A stretch of DNA of 64,000 nt from Tildeniella nuda ZEHNDER 1965/U140 (GTDB lineage: Bacteria > Cyanobacteriota > Cyanobacteriia > Leptolyngbyales > Leptolyngbyaceae), in NCBI GenBank assembly GCA_019358895.1, contig JAHHIG010000006.1:248001-312000 (forward strand). Direction: 5' to 3'. Position 1 is the stretch's first letter. Every line of letters begins with the position of its first letter. Shown here in pieces: positions 9,592-20,156 of this stretch. Both the position numbers and the translations under genes were made by a program. The notes beneath the pieces were generated by a model that was given only the letters and a program-made list of their open reading frames with translations, did no database searches and was not told where the DNA came from.

Positions 9592-9605
9592 GTGATATAT
9601 ATCAC
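9592..9605. promoter_or_regulatory. Perfect palindrome GTGATATATATCAC, candidate operator
   Basis: A perfect 14-bp palindrome about 90 bp upstream of the start of the GGDEF/EAL gene and ~615 bp before eno. Its position fits a dimeric repressor or activator site. It does not match NtcA (GTAN8TAC), and I cannot assign a regulator. Confidence 0.35.
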
Positions 9606-9748
9606 CTTGCCTAGCGTGAATATACGGATCTAAGTTAACCAAACTCAATCTCAGCATGTCAGGTTCTTTGCTTGACTCAGCTAGAGCGAGGTGCCGCTTC
9701 AGCGATCGGACATACAGTTGGAAACAACGACTGACATAGCTGATTTAG

Positions 9749-11494
<1,746 letters not shown>

Positions 11495-11674
11495 AGTACG
11501 GTGTTTCGGATCGGTTGTCTTTGCAGAGACGTGAGGAAACTGCGGGAAAAACAAACGGCGTTGCTGAGTGCAAGGCAGTCAACTCAACATGCAAAACGTT
11601 TCTCCTTCACGGTACTTTTATGACACTGTTGAGTTGAGCAGGTTAGAATCCTGACGAAATCGATCGCAAAGCTC

Positions 11675-12580
11675 ATGAAATTTTTCTTCCGCACAGTCGC
11701 GGCTGTCAGCGTCGCCGTTTTGTTGAGCGGAAAGTCTTCTGCCTTATCAGCAGCGGCGTTTCGGTCACAAACGCATCTCGATCGTTTGCAAATGCAGACT
11801 GACGTATCGTTGTCTCAGCAGGTGATTTCAGTTTTACCTCAAGAGACTCGACGCATCAGTCAAGTGGACAGCAAACCTGATCTTTTGCTTCTATCTAAAG
11901 TCATCACAGGGTTTCTCAAGAGTGACGACTATCAAACGCAGTCCACGATGAATGTGAATGCCGTCATTGGTAATACAACCGTCACGTCCGATGCTCAAAT
12001 ACAGACAACCGCTCAATTTCCCAATAAATTTCGGACAGAGGTTTTATTCGCTAAACCAGGAACAAAGACGCAAATTAAAACGCTGATTGTTTCTGATGGC
12101 AAGCTGGTGTGGGTGTACCGCGCCGATTTAAAGCAGTATGCCATTTTCAATTATGAGAAATTTGACCAGTTAGAGGATAGCTACTGGATTGGTTTTGCCA
12201 CAACGATGTTTGCCCAAACGCCGCTAGAGGTAAAAACCGCCGTAGCGAAAGGTGCCTTGTCTGATACGAATCTATTGCAGGAAATTGGCTTAGCGCTGAG
12301 CGACTTAAAGGGAGGTACTCGCACCGTTGATAGCCAAACGTTCTACGCCTATGAATACAACGCCGCGAAACAAGGCTTTCTCATGAGTGCCTTTATAGAA
12401 CCTGATTCTGCTGTACTCAAGCAGTTGCGGATTGTTGGAAAGTATCTAGACTCCGATATTTCAATGGTCGAACGCATTCTGAGCCGCGTTGCGATCGCGC
12501 CTGTCAGCACTAACACATTTACCTTTACACCACCAAAGGGCACAAAGAAAGTAAAGGCTTTGGTGCTAGGACCGTTGTAG
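11675..12580 (+). CDS. Secreted LolA/DUF2092-like protein
   Basis: 301 residues with an N-terminal hydrophobic segment (FRTVAAVSVAVLLSG) that looks like a signal peptide, so export to the periplasm is likely. The mature part resembles outer-membrane lipoprotein carrier (LolA)-like and DUF2092 proteins: FPNKFRTEVLF, then LIVSDGKLVWVYRADLKQY, the 'substrate coats, show, then wear' beta-barrel pattern of that fold. It could bind lipids or lipoproteins, but that is inferred from fold resemblance only. It lies 180 bp after eno on the same strand and is followed by a heptamer repeat. Family assignment is moderate. Confidence 0.55.
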   Translation: MKFFFRTVAAVSVAVLLSGKSSALSAAAFRSQTHLDRLQMQTDVSLSQQVISVLPQETRRISQVDSKPDLLLLSKVITGFLKSDDYQTQSTMNVNAVIGNTTVTSDAQIQTTAQFPNKFRTEVLFAKPGTKTQIKTLIVSDGKLVWVYRADLKQYAIFNYEKFDQLEDSYWIGFATTMFAQTPLEVKTAVAKGALSDTNLLQEIGLALSDLKGGTRTVDSQTFYAYEYNAAKQGFLMSAFIEPDSAVLKQLRIVGKYLDSDISMVERILSRVAIAPVSTNTFTFTPPKGTKKVKALVLGPL

Positions 12581-12610
12581 AAAGAAGGCAGGAGGCAGAA
12601 AGCAGAAAAA

Positions 12611-12656
12611 GCTAATAGCTGATAGCTGATAGCTGATAGCTGATAGCTGACCGCTA
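12611..12656. repeat. AGCTGAT heptamer array
   Basis: Five to six AGCTGAT/AGCTGAC units fill the gap between two convergent genes and end at the stop codon of the S9 peptidase (12658). One of about seven arrays of this kind in the window. Confidence 0.85.
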
Positions 12657-12657
12657 T

Positions 12658-14580
12658 CTAAAGGTTGTCGATCGCGACAGGTTCCACATCATCCGCCATC
12701 GCAAACCCAAACACTCTGGAGTAAAAGTAGAATTCTCCATCCAATGTGCGTTTGATGTTTTCGGCTTTGCGAAAACCGTGCTGTTCGCCTGCAAAAAGCA
12801 CATAGGCAACGGGGAGCTTTTTGGCACGAAGGGCATTGACCATCATTTCTGCTTGATTGGGCGGCACAATTTTGTCTTCGTCGCCCTGAAAGAAAATGAC
12901 GGGACAGGCTAGGCGATCGGTCGCATAAATGGGCGATCGCTCTTGATACAGCGCTTCGGCTTCAGGATAAGGACCAATCAAACCGTCCAGATAACGGGAC
13001 TCAAATTTGTGGGTGTCTTGTGCCAGCGCTGCCAGATCGCTTACGCCGTAGAAACTTGCCCCTGCTTTGAAGACTTTGCGAAAGGTCAGCGCTGCCAGGG
13101 TTGTGTAGCCGCCTGCACTACCACCGTCGATGACAAGGCGATCGCCATCCACCGCCCCAGACTTTGCCAAATAACTGGCACCATTGGCGCAATCATCGAC
13201 ATCCACAATGCCCCACTGCCCTTTCAGGCGTTCACGGTAGGCGCGTCCGTAACCTGTACTACCGCCATAGTTAACATCTAAAACGGCAAAGCCACGACTC
13301 GTCCAGTACTGAATTTTGAGGTTGAAAACGGTTGAAGTCGAGCCAGTCGGACCACCATGACTTTTGACTAACAGGGGCGGGCGTTCATTACTTGAAGCGG
13401 CGTAGTCTTGATTTTTAGGTGGATAGAAAAAGCCATACGCCGTCAAGCCGTTTTCAGTTGGGAAGGCGATCGACTGTGGCACCGACAGATAGCCAGGATC
13501 GATCGTCAACGTGCTGGAGCGTTGCAAGACCTCAAGCGTCTGCGTTGTCAGGTCTAGCTGCACGATTGCCCCTGGTTCTGTTGCCGAACCTGCATTAAAC
13601 AACACGCGTTCGGGTGCAACGTGAATGCCGCCAATTTCGGTATAGGGCGTTTCGATTAACTCCAGTTGCTTGGTTTGCGTATCGAGACGGGCGAGGTAAG
13701 AAAGCCCTTCTTTGCTGTAAGTGCAAATCAGATGCTGCGCCGATTCAAACCCATAGTTTGAAATGCCAAAGACCCAATGCGGCGAGCCAAATTCGGCTGC
13801 CATCGGGCAAAGCGGCTCAATGTCTCCTTGCCAGCGGTAAAGATTCCACCAGCCAGAGCGATCGCTCACAAAGTACAGCACCCCATCCGGCGACCACTGC
13901 GGTTCCAATACCGACTCGTTAATGCCGCCTGCAATCTTCTGTGGTGCTTCTAGCACATTAGCTGCGACCGTTGCGATCCATAGCTCGGTGCCATCCCACG
14001 GCATATTCGGATGATTCCAGCTTAGCCACGCCAGTTGGGAACCGTCTGGACTGAGGCGCGGTGACGAGTAGAAGTCACTGCCAGAAACGAGTACTTGCTG
14101 TTCAGTGCTGCCATCAAGACTGATGCTAGCGATCGTATTCACCGCTTCGCCATCGCCACTATGGTCTTCCCGCACGCAGATTAACCGCTGCCGTTGTACG
14201 TCAACCACACCGTCGGCGTAGCGCAAAGCGGCTTCGGGTGTAATTGCCACTGGCTCTGCATCAGCATCCTGGCGATAGAGCCGTTGATCTGCAAAATGAG
14301 AAAAGTAGACAGTGCCTTGATGCACCAGGTAAGAGCCACCACCGTACTCATGCACCCGCGTCCTGACGTTGAACGGTTTGGGCGTGATGTCTGTCATTTT
14401 GCCATCAGGAGTTCGACGTACAAGCACATTACGACCCGCTTCGGTTGGGCGCAGTTCAGTCCAGTACACAGACTCGCCATCCAGCCGAACGCCACCCAGC
14501 CCGATCGTGCCAGCCACAATCAAATCAGAAGAGATGGGAGATTTCCAGGAGCCGTAAGATGCAGTGAGAGATTCAACCAT
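12658..14580 (-). CDS. S9 family prolyl oligopeptidase-like peptidase
   Basis: 640 residues: an N-terminal beta-propeller (repeated WSPDG/LSPDG-type blades, residues ~50-370) and a C-terminal alpha/beta hydrolase. The nucleophile is in [12 protein letters not shown] (GxSxGG). The acid is probably in GDEDKIVPP and the His is in GEQHGFRK. This is the dipeptidyl/acylaminoacyl-peptidase branch of S9, which cleaves short peptides or N-blocked residues. There is no signal peptide, so it is probably cytosolic. The substrate is unknown. Convergent with the LolA-like gene across a repeat array. Confidence 0.9.
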   Translation of the reverse strand: MVESLTASYGSWKSPISSDLIVAGTIGLGGVRLDGESVYWTELRPTEAGRNVLVRRTPDGKMTDITPKPFNVRTRVHEYGGGSYLVHQGTVYFSHFADQRLYRQDADAEPVAITPEAALRYADGVVDVQRQRLICVREDHSGDGEAVNTIASISLDGSTEQQVLVSGSDFYSSPRLSPDGSQLAWLSWNHPNMPWDGTELWIATVAANVLEAPQKIAGGINESVLEPQWSPDGVLYFVSDRSGWWNLYRWQGDIEPLCPMAAEFGSPHWVFGISNYGFESAQHLICTYSKEGLSYLARLDTQTKQLELIETPYTEIGGIHVAPERVLFNAGSATEPGAIVQLDLTTQTLEVLQRSSTLTIDPGYLSVPQSIAFPTENGLTAYGFFYPPKNQDYAASSNERPPLLVKSHGGPTGSTSTVFNLKIQYWTSRGFAVLDVNYGGSTGYGRAYRERLKGQWGIVDVDDCANGASYLAKSGAVDGDRLVIDGGSAGGYTTLAALTFRKVFKAGASFYGVSDLAALAQDTHKFESRYLDGLIGPYPEAEALYQERSPIYATDRLACPVIFFQGDEDKIVPPNQAEMMVNALRAKKLPVAYVLFAGEQHGFRKAENIKRTLDGEFYFYSRVFGFAMADDVEPVAIDNL

Positions 14581-14607
14581 GAGTTTGGAGTAATTTTGAG
14601 TTAGTTT

Positions 14608-14743
14608 AGCTTTCAGTTATCAGCTTTCAGCCATCAGCTTTCAGCTTTCAGCCATCAGCTTTCAGCCATCAGCTTTCAGCCATCAGCTTTCAGCCATCAG
14701 CTTTCAGCCATCAGCTCTCAGCCATCAGCTTTCAGCCATCAGC
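14608..14743. repeat. 14-bp VNTR AGCTTTCAGCCATC
   Basis: Roughly nine near-identical units of AGCTTTCAGCCATC (itself two related heptamers) fill the gap between the S9 peptidase and the N-formylglutamate amidohydrolase-like gene. The array runs about 12 bp into the latter and provides its stop codon. Confidence 0.9.
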
Positions 14744-15526
14744 CTTGCTTTTTGTAAGATCATGAACAATGGCACTAAAAATGTCATCGATCGCCTGCTT
14801 TGCAACATGAAACTCAGGCACGTTCCACGATGGCGGCGTTGCTTTCTCTAGCTCAGCAGCGTTGAGATACACATGATAACGAACTTCAATCTGAAGCGCT
14901 TCAACACCTGGCATCTGACCATAGTGACCCGTAATGTAGCCACCATTAAAAACTTTGTTTCTCACAACTTGATAATTTTTGCGGCGGAACTGGGTTTCTA
15001 CAGAGGCAATTAAGCGTTCCGAGCATGTTTTACCGTTGCGATCGCCCAAACAAACCGCTTCAGTAATGGGACCAAAAAAGCTGTGTAAATCCAAAAGATA
15101 CACCTTACCGAAAACAGCAACCTGTTTTTTGAGAAGTTCGGTTAGCTTTTGATGATAGGGAACGTAGAAGTTTTCAACGCGTTCTTGTAACTGTTCTAAG
15201 CTTGGAGCCGTTGCGTAAATCGGTTTTCCAAAGGCAGTTTGTGCTGGTATGACCGATGCCCAAAAACTACCAAAAATGGGTTCTTGTAATTGCCGATTAA
15301 GGTCAACAACATAGCGACTGTGGGTTGCCTGCAATACTGTAATGCCCAAGGCAGGCAGCGATCGATATAGTTGATCAAGATGCCAATCGGTGTTAGGTAA
15401 TGATTCCAATTGCGCGGGTAGAAACTGTGCCGCGATCGCATCAGGAACCAACAGACCGCTATGGGGAAGATTGGCGACGATCGGCACTGTCTGCCCTTGC
15501 GGTGTATGCAAAAGAAATGGTTCCAT
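14732..15526 (-). CDS. N-formylglutamate amidohydrolase family protein
   Basis: 264 residues of the FGase/HutG-like family (Pfam PF05013 by resemblance), zinc-dependent hydrolases that split N-formylglutamate or related N-acyl amino acids. Visible features are PIVANLPHSGLLVP (metal His), VVDLNRQ, LLDLHSFFG and GGYITGHYG. No histidine-degradation genes are nearby, so the natural substrate is uncertain. The stop codon falls inside the 14-bp tandem array, so the last residues (…KADG) depend on the repeat. Upstream is a 366-bp gap before the PTS remnants. Confidence 0.8.
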   Translation of the reverse strand: MEPFLLHTPQGQTVPIVANLPHSGLLVPDAIAAQFLPAQLESLPNTDWHLDQLYRSLPALGITVLQATHSRYVVDLNRQLQEPIFGSFWASVIPAQTAFGKPIYATAPSLEQLQERVENFYVPYHQKLTELLKKQVAVFGKVYLLDLHSFFGPITEAVCLGDRNGKTCSERLIASVETQFRRKNYQVVRNKVFNGGYITGHYGQMPGVEALQIEVRYHVYLNAAELEKATPPSWNVPEFHVAKQAIDDIFSAIVHDLTKSKADG

Positions 15527-15892
15527 CGGTTACGCAATCTACTCTAATGTCTAGCGTAACGCACTCGCTTCTCCATGTTCATCACTGAGCATTGGTGAGC
15601 TATTCTACGATCGTGGTTGCTTTTTGTTTGCGAAAAACAGCCGTTTTCTTTAAGAAATTTAACTGCCCTGGCTCAGTTTGAAGGGCAGATTTAAACAACT
15701 TCAGCGCCGTTAAGCGAACGGTTAGTTTACGCTTTAAATGATAACGGACTGAGTGCGTTATTGATGGGCAGCGATTGTGGGAGCGATCGCAGACCACAAC
15801 TTTAGGTGTAATTTTGTAGTATTTGCATTTCGGCGATCAATCTGATTGGTGCAGCCTTCTTTAAATAGCCATTATAAACGGTCGATAACATC
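15527..15892. other. Intergenic, one hairpin, no gene recognised
   Basis: Divergent promoter region between the amidohydrolase and the PTS remnant. A 7-bp inverted repeat, CTGCCCT 15663-15669 with AGGGCAG 15682-15688, could be a weak terminator or operator. A 65-residue minus-strand ORF here is basic and unlike a protein; I do not call it. Confidence 0.5.
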
Positions 15893-16624
15893 ATGCATAC
15901 TGCTATAGCCTCTGCTCTGACCCAAACAAGCGTTTGCTTACTGGCACCGCTGTCCGGCTATCTCCTTGCGATCGATCGCGTCCCTGATCCTGTATTTGCC
16001 CAAAAAATAGTAGGCGATGGCATTGCCATTGACCCCACCAGTCAAAGCCTTCAGGCACCGTGCGATGGAGAAATCATTCAGCTCCATCCCTCGCACCATG
16101 CGGTCTCAATAAGAACCGCCGAAGGCTTAGAAATTCTCATGCACATTGGGCTGGATACGGTTGAGTTGCGGGGCAACGGATTCACACCGCAGGTCAAAGT
16201 GGGCGATCGGGTAAAAGCGGGTGATGTGCTGATTGATTTTGATGCCGATTACATTGCGCTGCACGCGAAAAGTTTGCTGACGGAAATTGTGATTACGAAT
16301 GTCGATCGCGTTGGCAGCCTGTCTTGCCGCTCTGGGTCAGTCGCTGTGGGAAAAGATACAGTCTTGGAAGTCACCCTCGCTGAAGGGGTGGACGCTGCGG
16401 TCGCAACCCCAGTCGGTGAGCAAGTGACATCAGAGCCGATCGTCATCCCCAACCCAGTGGGACTGCACGCTCGACCCGCTGCCGTTTTAGCGAATCTTGC
16501 CAAAAACTATCAAGCCAAGATTCAATTGCATCGCGGCAAGGACAGTGCTAATGTCCGCAGCGTGATTGCGCTCATGAGTCTGCAAGTAGGACACGACAAG
16601 ACAGTGACGCTAACCGCGAGCTGA
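15893..16624 (+). CDS. PTS EIIA(Glc-type)-HPr fragment of a broken multiphosphoryl transfer protein
   Basis: Residues ~15-155 form a glucose-type EIIA domain with the phosphorylated His in EILMHIGLDTV and its partner in HHAVSI. Residues ~165-243 form HPr with the active His in NPVGLHARPAAV. In intact homologues of the NagF type, HPr leads into enzyme I in one chain. Here the frame breaks in the HPr C-terminus: TAS is followed by TGA at 16622, and the expected ADANAAV-type sequence resumes in another frame. This looks like loss of five bases between two GAGC copies. The truncated product may be made but has no intact enzyme I partner here. Confidence 0.85.
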   Translation: MHTAIASALTQTSVCLLAPLSGYLLAIDRVPDPVFAQKIVGDGIAIDPTSQSLQAPCDGEIIQLHPSHHAVSIRTAEGLEILMHIGLDTVELRGNGFTPQVKVGDRVKAGDVLIDFDADYIALHAKSLLTEIVITNVDRVGSLSCRSGSVAVGKDTVLEVTLAEGVDAAVATPVGEQVTSEPIVIPNPVGLHARPAAVLANLAKNYQAKIQLHRGKDSANVRSVIALMSLQVGHDKTVTLTAS

Positions 16625-17654
16625 TGCCAACGCTGCCGTTTTAGCGTTGACGGACGCGATCGTCGGTGGCTTAGGAGAGGATGTCTCGGTTCCCGCTGCC
16701 GTATCTGAGAAGCGGGAGCAATCGCAGCAACGTCTGCCGCCACCTCCTCGCTCTACCGACGCGAACCTACTGTTGGGTGTTTCGGCTTCTCCCGGTCTCG
16801 CTGTTGGTCAAACCTATCGCGTGCGCGAACAGGCGTTGGAGCTTGTGGAAACGGCTCAGAATCCGGCTGAGGAGAAACAGCAGCTTGATGGCGCGATCGC
16901 CCAGGCATCGCTAGAGATAGACGCAGTACGAGCCAAAGTCGAACGTCAGGGCAAGCCAGACAAAGCCGCTATCTTTGCGGCTCACCGTGAACTATTGGCA
17001 GCTCCAGAATGACTGGATGTCGCACACAGCAACATTGATCAGGGTAAGAGCGCAGCCTACGCCTGGAAGCAAGCGTTTACTTTGCAAGCAGAACAGCTTG
17101 CCCAGTTGCCAAATGAACTGTTTGCCCAGCGTGCCAATGACCTGCGTGATGTCGGACAGCGCGTGCTGCGTCTGCTTATAGGAGCCAGCACCGTTACAGC
17201 AACCTATCCACCCAATACGATTCTGCTGGCGGAGGACTTTATGCCCTCGGATATGACAACCCTCGATCGAGAGACTGTTAAAGGCTTCTGTACACTGGCA
17301 GGCGGCGCGACTTCTCATGTGGCGATTCTGGCGCGATCGATGGGCATACCCGCGATCGTTGGCGCAGAAGCCCACCTTTTAGACTTGCCAGACGGAACAG
17401 CGGTCATCCTCGACGGCAGCAAGGGCACCTTACGCCTCAATGCCTCACCTAACGAACTGGCACAGGTACAGCAACGCATCACACGACAACAGACAAAGCA
17501 AACGACTGATCGCCAGTGGGCAACGCTACCTTCCGTGACGATCGATGGCTACCGGATTGAAGTCGTCGCTAATATTGGCAGCCTTCACGATGCCAAAGAG
17601 TCTGTCGAACTCGGTGGCGAAGGGGTAGGACTGCTACGCACCGAAGTGATATGA
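16625..17654 (+). pseudogene. PTS enzyme I remnant, nonsense mutation and 3' truncation
   Basis: Continues the EIIA-HPr chain in a shifted frame. HPr tail residues TDAIVGGLGEDV lead into enzyme I (GVSASPGLAVGQTYRV). An in-frame TGA at 17010-17012 sits where homologues have Leu (…PE-stop-LDVAHSN). The same frame then resumes, including the phospho-His motif GGATSHVAILARSMGIPA and ending at GLLRTE, the region of the substrate-binding Arg. It then joins abruptly to EIIB sequence. The PEP-binding half of enzyme I (~280 residues) is missing, so this cannot be a working phosphotransferase. Confidence 0.88.
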
Positions 17655-18148
17655 CGAAGGTAAACAAAGCAAAACTCAAAGCTCTCGGCGCTTCGGGCGT
17701 GCTGGAAATTGGTGACAGCGCTCAGGCGATTTTTGGGACGCGATCGGAAAACCTGAAAACTGACATGATTGAATATCTCAAGACCGCTGGGGCAGACGCT
17801 GATCCAGTGGATGATCTGCCTGATGAACCAGTAGTGACCGAGATGAAACCGTTAGAAGAGCAGCCTGCAATGATTCCACCCGATCCAAATGCTGCCAATA
17901 AAGCTCAAGCCATTGTGAACGGTCTGGGTGGTCAAACCAACATTCGACAGGTTGAGTCAGTTGCACTCACACGGCTCTGCGTTGAGGTGATCGATCGTGC
18001 AGCCGTAAACGAACAAGCGCTGCAAGCCGCTGGCGTAGAGGGCATTTTGAGCTTGCCGGAGGGCAAGATGCATCTACTCGTCGGGTTAAATGCCGCCCAG
18101 TATGCCGCCGCAATGGATAGTGTCCAGGATCTAACGATAGGGACGTAG
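17642..18148 (+). pseudogene. PTS EIIB-EIIB' remnant (end of a NagE/PtsG-like permease)
   Basis: An ATG at 17651 opens a 165-codon frame, but the match to EIIB begins slightly upstream (…SDMTKVNKAKLKALGASG). That is past the point where the phosphorylated Cys should be, so the first EIIB domain has lost its active site along with the entire EIIC membrane domain. A linker rich in Pro, Glu and Asp follows. A second EIIB-like domain then reads VALTRLCVEV where an active one reads xCxTRLRxxV, so its Cys is Ala. The order fits a NagF-NagE-type gene pair fused by a ~2-kb deletion (inferred). Confidence 0.8.
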
Positions 18149-18193
18149 AGTTTCTGTTGGTCTAGATCGATTGGTCTATGAAAGTCGGGATGC

Positions 18194-18700
18194 TTATCCT
18201 GGTATGAATGTCATTGCCACACCGTTCATGCAATAGCGTTTGCCAGTCGGCTTCGGACCATCATCAAACACATGCCCTAGATGCCCACCACAGCGATGGC
18301 AGTGCACTTCCACACGAGTCATAAAGAGTGACGTGTCGGTTGTGGTATCTACAGCCCCTTCAATAGGAGCGTAAAAGCTGGGCCAGCCCGTACCGCTATC
18401 AAACTTAGTCGCTGATGTGAACAGCGGCAGAGCACAGGCAGCGCAGGCAAACGTACCCTCACCATGCTGCTGGTTGAGCGCACTGGTGCCAGGGAGTTCT
18501 GTTCCCTCTTGACGCAACACCTTAAATTGCTCTGGTGTCAGGATTTTGCGCCACTCTTGTTCCGTCTTCGTAATCTCAAAGCTGCTTGTCTTTTGCGAGT
18601 TTGTGGTTGCCATTTCTGCTCGTGTCCCAGGAACATGGCGTGATAACCAGGCTGTGCCAAGCATAGCTGTGCCAGCCCATAAAAAATAGCGCTTCTTCAT
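18194..18700 (-). CDS. msrB: Peptide-methionine (R)-S-oxide reductase
   Basis: Repairs R-methionine sulfoxide in oxidised proteins using thioredoxin-like reductants. 168 residues, with FACAACALPLF and VEVHCHRCGGHLGHVF supplying the two zinc CxxC pairs, GTGWPSFYAPI, and the catalytic Cys in KRYCMNGVAMTF. An N-terminal stretch (MKKRYFLWAGTAMLGTAWLS) resembles a signal peptide or membrane anchor, which suggests a periplasmic or membrane-attached form. Convergent with the PTS remnant and divergent from the cupin gene. Confidence 0.93.
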   Translation of the reverse strand: MKKRYFLWAGTAMLGTAWLSRHVPGTRAEMATTNSQKTSSFEITKTEQEWRKILTPEQFKVLRQEGTELPGTSALNQQHGEGTFACAACALPLFTSATKFDSGTGWPSFYAPIEGAVDTTTDTSLFMTRVEVHCHRCGGHLGHVFDDGPKPTGKRYCMNGVAMTFIPG

Positions 18701-18893
18701 GTTTCAGTTTCGTTGCTACGTTGCTCGTTAATCCGACCTGTAAATCATTGCTAAGGCTAGACCACTATCATGCACAACGCATCTGAATTAAGCATGAAGA
18801 ATACCTTAGAAAGCGCTAAGCAACCTCTAAGGTCAAGACCATTTTGCTGGTGTAAGCTACTCTTGGTAGATGGAACAGCAGTAGAGAACAAAG

Positions 18894-19274
18894 ATGGGCA
18901 CGGTCAGGGTCTTTAAGAGCGCTCAATTTTTGCAGCCGACGGATGAGGAGCCGATACGATCGGTCGTCACAGAATCTAAAGCTGCCGTTGTAGTTGCCTG
19001 GTATGTCAAACCAGGTCAGACAATTCCTGCACACTGTCATCCTAACGGACAGGACACCTGGACTATTTTAGCTGGGAGCGGAGACTATTACCTGGATCAA
19101 GCGGGTATAACCACGCCGATCGCAGCCGGAGATATTGTCATTGCACCGATCGGCTCTGTACATGGGGTTGTCAATCCTGGTGATGAACCACTGATTTTCA
19201 TCTCTGTGGTAACGCCAGCCGATGCAGGGTATCAACTGGTGGCGTTAGACGAGTCGTTGATCCTCCCTTCCTAA
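18894..19274 (+). CDS. Cupin-domain protein
   Basis: 126-residue single-domain beta-barrel. Cupin motif 1 is PAHCHPNGQDTWTILAGSG (two metal-type His) and motif 2 is near AGDIVIAPIGSVHGVVN (third His). Such proteins bind a metal and small ligands or act as simple enzymes or storage proteins; nothing here identifies the ligand. Monocistronic, 80 bp before sepF. Confidence 0.85.
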   Translation: MGTVRVFKSAQFLQPTDEEPIRSVVTESKAAVVVAWYVKPGQTIPAHCHPNGQDTWTILAGSGDYYLDQAGITTPIAAGDIVIAPIGSVHGVVNPGDEPLIFISVVTPADAGYQLVALDESLILPS

Positions 19275-19354
19275 TCGCAACCAAATGTTACCGCTGGTGA
19301 AGATGGCGATCGTCAGCTAAGATGGAACGCATGAACTAATCTGAAGTGGTCGTC

Positions 19355-19876
19355 ATGAATATCTTTCGGCGCGTATGGGACTCATTTGGGTTTGAGGATC
19401 GCTACGACGAGAACGAGTATGACTATGAGTACGAGGAAGAAGACGGCTCTGCCTATTATGCCTCTGACACGATCGACCCCGCGCAACAGCAACTGACTCC
19501 GCCCAGTAATGTCGTAGGGATGCCAAACCGTAAAATGGCGCATACAGAAATGTACCTGATGGAGCCGCGCTCATTTGAGGAAATGCCCCAGGCGGTAACG
19601 GCATTACGCGAACGGCGATCGATCATCCTGAACCTGAGCTTAATGGATGCCGATGCCGCACAGCGCTGCGTCGATTTTGTTGCGGGTGCAGCGTTCGCCA
19701 TTGATGGACACCAAGAGCGCATCGGTGAGCATATTTTCCTGTTCACGCCGAGCTTTGTGCAAATCAGCAGCTATCCGACCGGAATGCAGCCAGCACCACA
19801 GCGGATACCAATGCCACCAACTCAGATCACTCCGCCTGCTCCTGCCTGGGGCAATACAACCCAGATGAGCCATTAG
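19355..19876 (+). CDS. sepF: Cell division protein SepF
   Basis: SepF polymerises and tethers FtsZ to the membrane; in cyanobacteria it is the YlmF/Cdv2-type division protein. 173 residues: an N-terminal amphipathic start ([15 protein letters not shown]), a very acidic Tyr/Glu/Asp linker, the conserved core [15 protein letters not shown] then [25 protein letters not shown], and a Pro/Gln/Thr-rich tail. I start at the ATG at 19355 because it matches the family N-terminus; a GTG nine bases upstream is the alternative. Confidence 0.93.
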   Translation: MNIFRRVWDSFGFEDRYDENEYDYEYEEEDGSAYYASDTIDPAQQQLTPPSNVVGMPNRKMAHTEMYLMEPRSFEEMPQAVTALRERRSIILNLSLMDADAAQRCVDFVAGAAFAIDGHQERIGEHIFLFTPSFVQISSYPTGMQPAPQRIPMPPTQITPPAPAWGNTTQMSH

Positions 19877-20070
19877 AATCCGTTTAGCATCACGCAAAGC
19901 CAAAGCCAGCGTGTAAGACAGCAGCGTATTCAAATGCTCTCACATAGCCACCTAACTCTCGTAATCTACCATTGGTAGGCATGTACTGAAGAGGTTGCGA
20001 TCGCCACTGTACTGAGGTTTTTTGTACTCAATGCTGAAGACTGCATTCCAATAACGCTGTTTTCGTTTGT
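19877..20070. other. Spacer between sepF and the integron attC
   Basis: No gene. It includes AGCCACCTAACT at 19947-19958, a 12-mer identical to the core-flanking sequence at the attI side (21254-21265), and an odd palindrome CTACCATTGGTAG. Confidence 0.5.
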
Positions 20071-20156
20071 ACCTAACGTCTAAGCTAACCGGACAACGGT
20101 AACTTCTGCAAATTCAACAATTTGCGGCTAGGTCCGGTTCAGCGCAGTTGTTAGGT
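20071..20156 (-). other. attC recombination site (86 bp)
   Basis: In cassette orientation the site opens with the R'' core ACCTAAC (complement of 20150-20156) and ends with the R' core GTTAGGT (complement of 20071-20077). Inner arms AACCGGAC and GTCCGGTT pair. The longer arms pair with a single unpaired G in the L'' arm (GCTGAACC against GGTTAGC), as expected for the extrahelical base that sets strand choice. A 7-bp stem GCAAATT/AATTTGC forms the variable tip. The cassette stop codon TAA lies inside R'', as is common in cassettes. Confidence 0.92.

Noticed and set aside
11550..11580. Half of a family 2 MITE after eno (GGCGTTGCTGAGTGCA)
   Set aside because: Only one end-like sequence is present and no inverted partner was found, so it stays unproven.
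15600..15797. 65-residue minus-strand ORF upstream of the PTS remnant
   Set aside because: Basic, low-complexity translation, no ribosome site, and it overlaps a hairpin; nothing supports coding.
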